Assembly (NCBI GenBank): GCA_002387735.1
Contig: DGKJ01000036.1
Location: 9,931 to 16,522, forward strand
Length of the DNA stretch: 6,592 bases
From: Bacteriovoracaceae bacterium UBA4573
GTDB taxonomy: Bacteria > Bdellovibrionota > UBA1018 > UBA923
Direction: 5' to 3'
Part shown: piece after piece, positions 1 through 5,816 of the stretch
Position numbering within the stretch: the first letter of the stretch is position 1
How the letters are laid out: each line of letters opens with the position of its first letter
The notes under the pieces: generated by a model
Database searches by the model: none
The model's input: the letters and a program-made list of their open reading frames with translations, nothing else
Told to the model about the DNA's origin: nothing
Program-made: the position numbers and the translations under genes

Positions 1-744
1 CCCGATCTTGACGATGCATTTATGTTGCCGGTGGTGGCTGAAACCTGGGACGGATTTTTAAGCAACATCAAAGCCCACGCCGTCACTGAAGGACACGTTT
101 TTTCCGCCCTGGATTCAGCAAATGCCGGCCCCCCGCTTGAGGGTGGCGTAGGTGGCGGAACGGGCATGGTGTGTTTCGAGTTCAAATGCGGCATCGGAAC
201 TTCCTCGCGAGTGATTGAAAACTACACGGTTGGAGTGCTCGTGCAAGCAAACTTCGGTGACCGCGACGAATTGCTCGTACGCGGCGTCCCCGTCGGCGAA
301 CAGATTTCCGACCTTTTGCCGGACCTCGAACAGCCTTTAAACGAATCTTTGGCCGAACACTCACCACTAGCACGAAAAAAAGATGGCTCCATTATCGTGA
401 TTGTCGCAACGGACGCGCCGCTTTTGCCGTCGCAACTCAACCGAATAGCCAAACGTGCCACCGTTGGGCTGGCACGCACTGGGAGTATCGCTCACAATTC
501 CTCGGGTGATTTGTTTCTCGCCTACTCGACAGCGGTGCCCCGTACCGACGCTGAAGGCAATGAACTTTGGAGCGCCATTCCGAACTCCGCGATGGATCCC
601 CTGTTTCGCGCCACCGCCGACGCGACCGAAGAGGCCATTCTAAACGCTCTCGTCGCTGGTCGCACGACAATTGGAAAAGACTACGTGCGCGTGCACGGAA
701 TCCCTCACGAACGACTCCTTTCACTTCTTAAAGACCGAAAATAA
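1..744 (+). CDS. P1-family (DmpA/BapA-type) aminopeptidase, 5' end missing
   Basis: The reading frame is open to the left edge, so the gene starts outside the window. About 247 residues are visible and roughly 100 or more are missing compared with usual family members. Numbering from the Met at base 22, the frame shows VVAETWDG (4-11), the glycine-rich VGGGTGM (43-49), GIGTSSR (57-63), YTVGVLVQANFG (68-79) and DGSIIVIVATDAPL (121-134). In this Ntn-hydrolase-like family the precursor cuts itself before the Ser of the last motif (Ser123, codon 388-390), which becomes the N-terminal nucleophile of the beta chain. Ser161 and Asp163 lie 38 and 40 residues further on, matching the spacing of Ser288 and Glu290 relative to Ser250 in BapA. 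Members remove N-terminal residues (D-Ala, L- or beta-amino acids) from small peptides, esters or amides; the substrate here cannot be told. Two cysteines, Cys51 and Cys56, sit in the conserved core where glycine or other residues are more usual. Whether it is exported is unknown because the N-terminus is absent. No terminator is visible after the stop. Confidence 0.93.
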   Translation, partial: PDLDDAFMLPVVAETWDGFLSNIKAHAVTEGHVFSALDSANAGPPLEGGVGGGTGMVCFEFKCGIGTSSRVIENYTVGVLVQANFGDRDELLVRGVPVGEQISDLLPDLEQPLNESLAEHSPLARKKDGSIIVIVATDAPLLPSQLNRIAKRATVGLARTGSIAHNSSGDLFLAYSTAVPRTDAEGNELWSAIPNSAMDPLFRATADATEEAILNALVAGRTTIGKDYVRVHGIPHERLLSLLKDRK

Positions 745-773
745 TGCGCCAAGTCTAGTGACCTGAAATTTCA

Positions 774-802
774 TTGCCAATAACCTACCGGGGGTCTACC
801 AT
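774..802 (+). promoter_or_regulatory. Possible sigma70-type promoter for the DsbA-like lipoprotein gene
   Basis: TTGCCA at 774-779 (5 of 6 to the -35 consensus) is followed after 17 bases by TACCAT at 797-802 (4 of 6 to the -10 consensus). It lies in the 110-base gap before the gene and would start transcription near base 809, leaving a leader of about 45 bases. The -10 box is poor, so this is only a candidate. Nothing else of note is visible in the gap. Confidence 0.3.
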
Positions 803-842
803 TTGCAATCGTAGCCAAAATTTTTCATGTCAATGGAGATAG

Positions 843-849
843 AAGGAGG
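843..849 (+). promoter_or_regulatory. Strong Shine-Dalgarno for the DsbA-like lipoprotein gene
   Basis: AAGGAGG lies five bases before the ATG at 855. It is a full match to the anti-Shine-Dalgarno core at good spacing and fixes this start, which also gives a complete lipoprotein signal peptide. Confidence 0.85.
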
Positions 850-854
850 CATTA

Positions 855-1922
855 ATGTCCGTCAAGAATACTCGAACTACGGTGCTTGGACTTAGCCTTG
901 TTGCGGCCATCGGGATTATCGTCGCATGTACCGGCCAAGGAACCGCAAAAGATAAACCCAAATACGTCTTCAAAGATGGATCGGGTCCTAACGGCGCCAT
1001 CCTAACGATTGACGGCAAACCCTTCGACCAAGAACAGCTCATGGGCGATAACAAGGGCGACTACGCGGAAGCCCTCAAACGCATTTATGATCTCAACCTC
1101 GCGGGCACAGGCCGACTGCTTCTCGAAGTGGGTTACAGTGAAGAAGCTAAAAAAGCTGGAATGTCCGTCGACGAATACGTCGAAACCAAGGTTTTAAAGT
1201 CTGATATCAAAATTTCGGATTCAGAATACAATGCGTTCGTGAAAGAAAAGAACATTCCGAAAGAACAACTCAATGCTCAACTCAAAGAGCGCATCATGGC
1301 GTATATGAAGGGTCAGAAGCGCATGGAGCAGCGAGATGCTTTGATCCTAAGCCTTTCCAAAAAACATAAAGTTGAATTGTATTTTAAGAAACCGAACGTT
1401 CGAACCGACATCGAAGTTGGCGACGCTCCATTCCTCGGCTCGAAAGACGCGAAAGTAAAAGTAGTCGCGTTTTCGGACTTCGAATGCCCGTTTTGTTCAC
1501 GTGCAGCGAATATCGTAACTCAACTCAAAAAGATTTACGGTAACAAGGTTCAAGTGGCATTCAAACACTATCCACTTCCTATGCACCCTAAAGCAAAACC
1601 AGCTTCGGAAGCCTCCATGTGTATTAACGAACAAAGCTCTGATAAGTTTTGGAAGTTTCATGACAAACTTTTCGAGAACCAAGACAAACTGGATGACGAA
1701 AACCTCAAGAAGTACGCAAAAGAGGTTGGCGCCAACATGGAAAAATTTACCGAGTGCTTCAACTCTAAGAAGTACGCCGCCCACGTTGAAAATGACCTTC
1801 GTTACGGAAGTCAAAAAGGCGTGAGCAGCACTCCGACGTTCTTCATTAACGGCATCGAAGTCAAAGGAGCGCAACCAATTGAACGCTTCCGCGAACTGAT
1901 CGACGAAGAACTCGCCGGATAA
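855..1922 (+). CDS. DsbA-like thioredoxin-fold lipoprotein with SurA-like N-terminal region
   Basis: This is a predicted envelope thiol-disulfide oxidoreductase of 355 residues. Residues 1-24 form a lipoprotein signal: Lys/Arg near the start, a hydrophobic stretch (about 10-24), then a lipobox-like IVAC with Cys25 (codon 927-929). The residue after Cys25 is Thr, not Asp, so by the E. coli sorting rule it would go to the outer membrane. Residues about 45-180 are mostly helical and highly charged, with a start (ILTIDGKPF) and helix pattern reminiscent of SurA/parvulin N-terminal chaperone regions; this is a weaker call. Residues about 185-355 are a DSBA-like thioredoxin domain (Thioredoxin_4 type): strand VKVVAFSDFE, active-site CPFC (Cys211, Cys214), KHYPLPMHP, and the cis-proline loop SSTPTFFING with Pro327. 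Cys256 and Cys301 form the second cysteine pair often seen in this subfamily and may make a structural disulfide. The gene appears to be its own transcription unit, with a good ribosome-binding site before it and a strong terminator after it. Whether it oxidises, reduces or isomerises substrates cannot be decided, and no DsbB/DsbD-type partner is nearby. Confidence 0.92.
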   Translation: MSVKNTRTTVLGLSLVAAIGIIVACTGQGTAKDKPKYVFKDGSGPNGAILTIDGKPFDQEQLMGDNKGDYAEALKRIYDLNLAGTGRLLLEVGYSEEAKKAGMSVDEYVETKVLKSDIKISDSEYNAFVKEKNIPKEQLNAQLKERIMAYMKGQKRMEQRDALILSLSKKHKVELYFKKPNVRTDIEVGDAPFLGSKDAKVKVVAFSDFECPFCSRAANIVTQLKKIYGNKVQVAFKHYPLPMHPKAKPASEASMCINEQSSDKFWKFHDKLFENQDKLDDENLKKYAKEVGANMEKFTECFNSKKYAAHVENDLRYGSQKGVSSTPTFFINGIEVKGAQPIERFRELIDEELAG

Positions 1923-1948
1923 GCCTTTTCCGAAATATGCCTGTATTC

Positions 1949-1984
1949 AAAACGGCGCGACTAAAATCGCGCCGTTTTTTTTTT
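1949..1984 (+). terminator. Strong Rho-independent terminator after the DsbA-like gene
   Basis: An 8-bp perfect GC-rich stem (CGGCGCGA at 1953-1960 with TCGCGCCG at 1967-1974) encloses a six-base loop, CTAAAA. A run of ten T follows (1975-1984). Four A before the stem can pair with the first T residues and lengthen it. It begins 27 bases after the stop at 1922 and should isolate the lipoprotein gene from the next unit. Confidence 0.95.
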
Positions 1985-2054
1985 GCCGCGAATTGCCGAC
2001 TATTTTTTACCGACTTCTTTAGTCATTTTCTTTCTGCGAAAATCAACATGATAC

Positions 2055-2078
2055 GCCATCTCCAAGGAGGGAGATCGC
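2055..2078 (+). promoter_or_regulatory. Ribosome-binding site inside a hairpin, upstream of the coiled-coil gene
   Basis: ATCTCC (2058-2063) can pair with GGAGAT (2070-2075) around a six-base loop, AAGGAG. After one C-C mismatch, GC at 2055-2056 pairs with GC at 2077-2078. The Shine-Dalgarno AAGGAGG (2064-2070) therefore sits in the loop and the top of the stem, and the ATG at 2082 lies just beyond the hairpin. The linear gap from AAGGAGG to the ATG is 11 bases, a little long. The pairing is seen in the sequence; any effect on translation is inference. I found no convincing promoter between the terminator and this site. Confidence 0.5.
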
Positions 2079-2081
2079 CTC

Positions 2082-4034
2082 ATGTCAGTAGACAGCGTTT
2101 CTTCAGCCCAGCGCGAAATCGAACTAGCTAAACGCTTACTCAAAGAGCGTGAAGAGGACCACGCGCGCGAAGTCGACAAAATGCGCCAAGGTCAAGACGA
2201 CCAAGTGCGCCAACTTCGAGAATCCCAACAAGAAGCCATTCAACGACTCAATGAGAAATCTACAAAATTTCACGAACGTCAACGCGAAGACTTCACTAAA
2301 CAAATGGGTAAGGTGTCTGATCAATTCGAAAAAACCTTGTCCGAAGAGCGTCGCACAAACTACGATCGCACTGGTAGGATCATCGACGATGCTACTCGCC
2401 AACGAACGATCGAAAACGAAACTCGGGCCAATCAAATTCGTAACCTATTAGATGCTAACCGCACTACTTCCGACACTGAACGTGAGCAGGCGGCTGGTCG
2501 AATCAAAGATCTAAACGACAAATACAATGCAGATCGCGAATACTTCGCCCGCTTTACCGACCAAAAGCTAGGCGAAATGCGCGACGCCAACCGCGAAGCG
2601 CTTGCTAAGACAACAGCAGAAGCCCGCGCCAAGATCGATGCCAACACGAGTAGTAGTTCTGAGTTTAATAATCGAGAGAAAATGGGCGCCGAGCTCCGCT
2701 TCAAACGTCTGGCTGAACAAACCAAAACTGAGCGTGACATGCTGAAAAACGCCGGCACTCTTAGAGAAGATCAGCTTAAAGACGACAAGATGTTGCTTGA
2801 GCGTAAACTTGGAGCCGACGGCAACCGTGCGCTAAATCAATACCGCGAACGGATGTCCGAGAATCTAGCGAAAACGATCAACGACAACAATGTTCTCAGC
2901 GCCCAACGGGAACAAGAAAACGCTGCCCGTTTGGCTCGTCAAGAGAACGACCACCAAGCAAAACACCAGCAGGCTGTGAATCAGTTTCGCAAAAATGAAG
3001 CCGAAATGAAGTATGCTAACGAACAACTGCGAAACCGTAACGATCTGCAACGGGAACTTGATGATCGCCGACACAAACAGGACACGTTCTTAAACTCAGA
3101 AGCTATTCGTCGACAAGAAGAAGGCGCTCGGGAGAGCTTAAAAAATCGTTTCTCTGGTCGACTGGATGAAGTCGAAAACAAACACGCCGGAAGATTCCGC
3201 GAATATCAGAATGAAATGCAACAAAAAATGGCGGAAATGGAACTGAGAGGTTCTGTTGAGCGTAATACCAACGAACAGAAAAAAGCAGTAGAGTTTGCGG
3301 CGCAAGATTCTAAACACAACCAAGAAAAACTAAACATCAACAAAGCTTTCGAAGACAAGATTCTAGCAGCGGAAGAATTAAGGCAACGCCAGCTCGAAGA
3401 TCTTACTAAAAATAGCCAAGAAACTCTCCGCGAAGTACAAAAAACGAAAGATCGCCAAATCGCATCGACTAATCGCGAAAATCAGACCAGACTTTTCGTA
3501 GAAACCAGTCGATTCCGCGACCAAATGGAAGAGGCTCGCCTCACCCACGAATTGAACCAAACGGCCCTGCAAGACTCAACTACTCGCCAATCCAAACAGT
3601 TGGCAAAAGCCTACTCTAAGTCGTTGACCCGTCAAAAAGAGAGTTTCGACGATGCGACTCAAGAACTTAAACACAACTCTATGATCACCACGGCGAAACA
3701 GCGCGGTGATGCGGAACATCAGAGCAGAATCCAGCTCTTAGATCTCCAAGCAAAAAACCGTCTGCTGGTCATGCAAATGGAAGACAAGATTGCCCGACTC
3801 AAGGACGAACACAACGCTCAGCTAGACAAAATGCAAACCGAACACGAAAAGGCCACTCGTGACACCATCAAACGCAATAAAGAGTTACTCGACAACGAAC
3901 GTGAGGCACGACAACGCGATATCCAAATGAAAGATCAACAATCAGATGCCCGTTTAAAACAACAAGAAGCCTTTTTTCGACAAGAGATCGAGAAATTAAG
4001 ACGCACCCATGAACTCTCCATCAAGAAGAGTTAA
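2082..4034 (+). CDS. Long hendecad-repeat coiled-coil protein of unknown function
   Basis: I do not recognise a named family. The 650-residue product contains no Pro, Cys or Trp and is dominated by Glu, Arg, Lys, Gln, Asn, Asp and Ala. There is no signal peptide, membrane segment or globular domain, so it is probably cytoplasmic. Hydrophobic residues follow an 11-residue spacing (3-4-4) in one phase from end to end. Residues 20, 31, 42, 53, 75 and 86, then 427 to 482 in steps of 11 (I, L, L, I, L, M), and 570, 581, 603, 614, 625, 636 and 647 are all in one register; the register three residues later includes 210, 221, 232 and 243 (all Leu) and 342 to 386 (I, L, V, Y, M). The following core register is rich in His, Phe and Asn. 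By hand count the two main registers hold 63 of 131 V/I/L/M/F/Y residues in 18% of positions. A continuous helix of this length would be about 95 nm. A structural, filament-forming or spacer role is possible, as for crescentin-like proteins, but the hendecad pattern differs from their heptads. The stop overlaps the pyruvate kinase start by 26 bases, indicating coupling. The start is supported by AAGGAGG upstream. Confidence 0.88.
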   Translation: MSVDSVSSAQREIELAKRLLKEREEDHAREVDKMRQGQDDQVRQLRESQQEAIQRLNEKSTKFHERQREDFTKQMGKVSDQFEKTLSEERRTNYDRTGRIIDDATRQRTIENETRANQIRNLLDANRTTSDTEREQAAGRIKDLNDKYNADREYFARFTDQKLGEMRDANREALAKTTAEARAKIDANTSSSSEFNNREKMGAELRFKRLAEQTKTERDMLKNAGTLREDQLKDDKMLLERKLGADGNRALNQYRERMSENLAKTINDNNVLSAQREQENAARLARQENDHQAKHQQAVNQFRKNEAEMKYANEQLRNRNDLQRELDDRRHKQDTFLNSEAIRRQEEGARESLKNRFSGRLDEVENKHAGRFREYQNEMQQKMAEMELRGSVERNTNEQKKAVEFAAQDSKHNQEKLNINKAFEDKILAAEELRQRQLEDLTKNSQETLREVQKTKDRQIASTNRENQTRLFVETSRFRDQMEEARLTHELNQTALQDSTTRQSKQLAKAYSKSLTRQKESFDDATQELKHNSMITTAKQRGDAEHQSRIQLLDLQAKNRLLVMQMEDKIARLKDEHNAQLDKMQTEHEKATRDTIKRNKELLDNEREARQRDIQMKDQQSDARLKQQEAFFRQEIEKLRRTHELSIKKS

Positions 4035-5748
4035 AATAGTTGCGACCGTTGGACCTGCGTCGCAGGATCAAAACACCCTAGAAAACATGATTCGCGCTGG
4101 CGTGAATGTTTTCCGACTCAATTTTTCTCATGGCACCCACGAAGATCAAAGCGCTCGTTTTCACAGCATTAGAGCCGCGTCTACTGCTCTAGGAAAACCA
4201 GTAGCCATATTACAAGATTTGCAGGGTCCGAAACTACGCGTCGGGCGTTTTCCCAATGGATCGATTACGATTGAAAAAGGCGAAGAAGTTTTACTCAAGC
4301 TCGAAAACCGTGAAACCATTGCCAAACAAAGTTCCAAAATCAAAGTCATCCCCTATAACTACGAACGACTTTCAAAAGAAATTCAAACCGGCCATCGCAT
4401 CCTAATGGACGACGGAAACCTAGAAGTGGTTGTCACAAATATCAAAAACACAGATCTTACCGCACAAGTCGTATTCGGTGGAACTCTCAAAGACCACAAA
4501 GGCATGAATTTTCCCGATACTCGCTTAACGATCGAAGCTTTTACGCCTAAAGACAAAGAAGACCTGCTCCTGGGACTAAAACTGGGAGTTGATTACGTAG
4601 CGCTTTCGTTTGTACGTTCAGCCTTCGATGTTCGAACCGTTCAACGGTTCATGCACGCCCACCGAAAAAATATTCCCGTTATTTCCAAAATCGAAAAAGC
4701 TGAGGCGATCACCAACTTACCAGATATTCTCGAAGTCACTGACGCAGTGATGGTCGCGCGAGGAGACCTTGCAGTAGAAGTTGGAACCGCTCAAGTGCCT
4801 AGCCTACAGAAAAAAATAATCCTCGAATGCAACAAGCGGGGAATTCCCGTGATCACCGCCACCCAAATGCTGGAGAGCATGATTCATACACCTCGCCCTA
4901 CTCGAGCCGAGGCGAGCGACGTAGCCAACGCTGTATTGGACGGAACAGACGCGGTGATGCTTTCTGCCGAGAGCGCATCGGGTAAGTTCCCAGTACTCAC
5001 GGTTTCGGTAATGCAAAATATAATCGTGGAAACGGAGTCGAAATCTCAGACCAAGCGCAATGCCACTCTAGCCTACATTTCGCACCAGCTCTTAAGTCTT
5101 CAGTCTTTCGATCACTTGCCCGTAGTTGAAGCCATTGAACGGGCGGCGTCTGAACTTGCAGAGTCCGTCGGTGCCAAACTCGTCGCCTGCACGACTCATA
5201 CCGGCCAAGCTGCTCGCGCATTAGCTAAATTTCGCCCCGTGGTTCCAATCATCGCTTTCACCGACAATGTCGACGTTGAACGACGTTTGGCACTCGTCTG
5301 GGGCGTGGAAACTATTCCGGCTCCGAGTGCAGTTGGACTCGACGAATTGTTCCAGCTCGCGGAAGTAGAGCTCGTCAAACGCGGATACGCTAAAAGAGAA
5401 GACTTCGTGGTGTTTACGGCCGGTTATCCGCCTTTTCGCCATGGCTCCACTAGCGTCATCAAGATCATACAGTTAAAAACTGAGGCTCCCGACGGAAAAC
5501 CCAAAAAGCCTAAAGACCAAAACGACAATCTAGAAACCTATCGAACTAGAAAAGCCCAATTTCTAATCGACCACGCGCTGTGCATTCAGTGTGGGGGGTG
5601 CGTTGAGGTTTGTCCGAACGACATATTCGCTTATTCGGGCCGTAAGGTTTACCTCAAAGAAAGTAACTGCAAGCTATGCACCTTCGACAACGCGTGCATG
5701 GAAATCTGTCCCACCTCCGCGATTGAAATCGTAAAATTGAGCGACTAA
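4009..5748 (+). CDS. pyk: Pyruvate kinase fused to a C-terminal 2[4Fe-4S] ferredoxin-like domain
   Basis: The enzyme catalyses the last step of glycolysis (phosphoenolpyruvate + ADP to pyruvate + ATP) in the cytoplasm. Residues 1 to about 490 are a full-length pyruvate kinase: KIVATVGPAS (9-18), FRLNFSH with Arg36, Asn38 and Ser40, Asp70, B domain about 76-175, the signature VISKIEKAEAI with Lys227 and metal ligand Glu229, RGDLAVE with Asp253, ATQMLESM with Thr285, and the C domain to TSVIKIIQL. LQGPKLRVG places Lys75 where K+-dependent enzymes have Glu (rabbit Glu117), so K+-independent activity is predicted. Most pyruvate kinases end near here (about 470-480 residues). This one continues through a Lys/Pro/Asp-rich linker (about 491-518) into residues 520-579, which hold CX2CX2CX3CP (Cys525, 528, 531, 535) and CX2CX5CX3CP (Cys554, 557, 563, 567), as in 2[4Fe-4S] ferredoxins. 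The frame is continuous across the join. The start at 4009 is the first ATG after an in-frame stop at 3997 and gives a normal N-terminus. Its Shine-Dalgarno is weak, which fits coupling to the upstream gene. The fused domain's function is unknown. Confidence 0.96.
   Translation: MNSPSRRVKIVATVGPASQDQNTLENMIRAGVNVFRLNFSHGTHEDQSARFHSIRAASTALGKPVAILQDLQGPKLRVGRFPNGSITIEKGEEVLLKLENRETIAKQSSKIKVIPYNYERLSKEIQTGHRILMDDGNLEVVVTNIKNTDLTAQVVFGGTLKDHKGMNFPDTRLTIEAFTPKDKEDLLLGLKLGVDYVALSFVRSAFDVRTVQRFMHAHRKNIPVISKIEKAEAITNLPDILEVTDAVMVARGDLAVEVGTAQVPSLQKKIILECNKRGIPVITATQMLESMIHTPRPTRAEASDVANAVLDGTDAVMLSAESASGKFPVLTVSVMQNIIVETESKSQTKRNATLAYISHQLLSLQSFDHLPVVEAIERAASELAESVGAKLVACTTHTGQAARALAKFRPVVPIIAFTDNVDVERRLALVWGVETIPAPSAVGLDELFQLAEVELVKRGYAKREDFVVFTAGYPPFRHGSTSVIKIIQLKTEAPDGKPKKPKDQNDNLETYRTRKAQFLIDHALCIQCGGCVEVCPNDIFAYSGRKVYLKESNCKLCTFDNACMEICPTSAIEIVKLSD
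5566..5745 (+). other. Ferredoxin-like domain within the pyruvate kinase reading frame
   Basis: This is the segment coding for residues 520-579 of the fusion. The two cysteine motifs have the classic pseudo-twofold arrangement of bacterial dicluster ferredoxins, in which three cysteines of one motif plus the last cysteine of the other bind each cluster. All eight cysteines and both following prolines are present. There is no ATG or ribosome-binding site at its beginning, so it does not look like a separate gene. Confidence 0.88.
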
Positions 5749-5816
5749 CATAAATATAACGCTAAGCATTATACCCCCCATTCTCCCTTGCCGGGCTGGG
5801 TGGTTCTCGGTAGAAA
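5749..5816 (+). other. Short gap between pyruvate kinase and mutS
   Basis: This 68-base gap has an AT-rich first part (TATAAC at 5755-5760) and then a C-rich stretch. No stem-loop with a T-run is present, so transcription from pyk may continue into mutS. The TATAAC has no -35 partner at normal spacing. GGTAGA at 5809-5814 is the only, weak, Shine-Dalgarno candidate for mutS. Confidence 0.4.

Noticed and set aside
1497..1874. 125-codon open frame on the - strand
   Set aside because: It is fully antisense to the conserved thioredoxin domain, including the CPFC and cis-proline region, and has no recognisable features of its own.
1937..2131. Small + strand open frame of 64 codons between the DsbA-like gene and the coiled-coil gene
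   Set aside because: It runs through the intrinsic terminator, the T-run and the next gene's ribosome-binding site, and its product (Phe/Arg-rich) looks like translated non-coding DNA. It has no Shine-Dalgarno.
2136..3572. Several - strand open frames inside the coiled-coil gene
   Set aside because: The Glu/Gln/Lys-rich coding strand yields Phe/Leu/Val-rich frames on the complement by composition alone; none has recognisable motifs.
2082..4034. DNA-level 33-base tandem repeats underlying the hendecad protein
   Set aside because: Neighbouring 33-base units are not similar to each other at the nucleotide level by eye; the periodicity is visible only in residue character.
2082..4034. Naming the coiled-coil gene as a crescentin/Ccp-type intermediate-filament homologue
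   Set aside because: Those proteins are heptad-based with defined breaks; here the pattern is hendecad and no specific motif supports homology.
5479..5748. Separate ferredoxin gene merged by a lost stop codon or assembly error
   Set aside because: There is no start codon or ribosome-binding site before the ferredoxin part, and a Lys/Pro/Asp-rich linker typical of a real domain join lies between the two parts. It cannot be fully excluded from one sequence.
5755..5760. TATAAC as a -10 box for mutS
   Set aside because: There is no -35-like hexamer at 16-18 bases upstream; the nearest TTGA-like sequences are 11 or 26 bases away.
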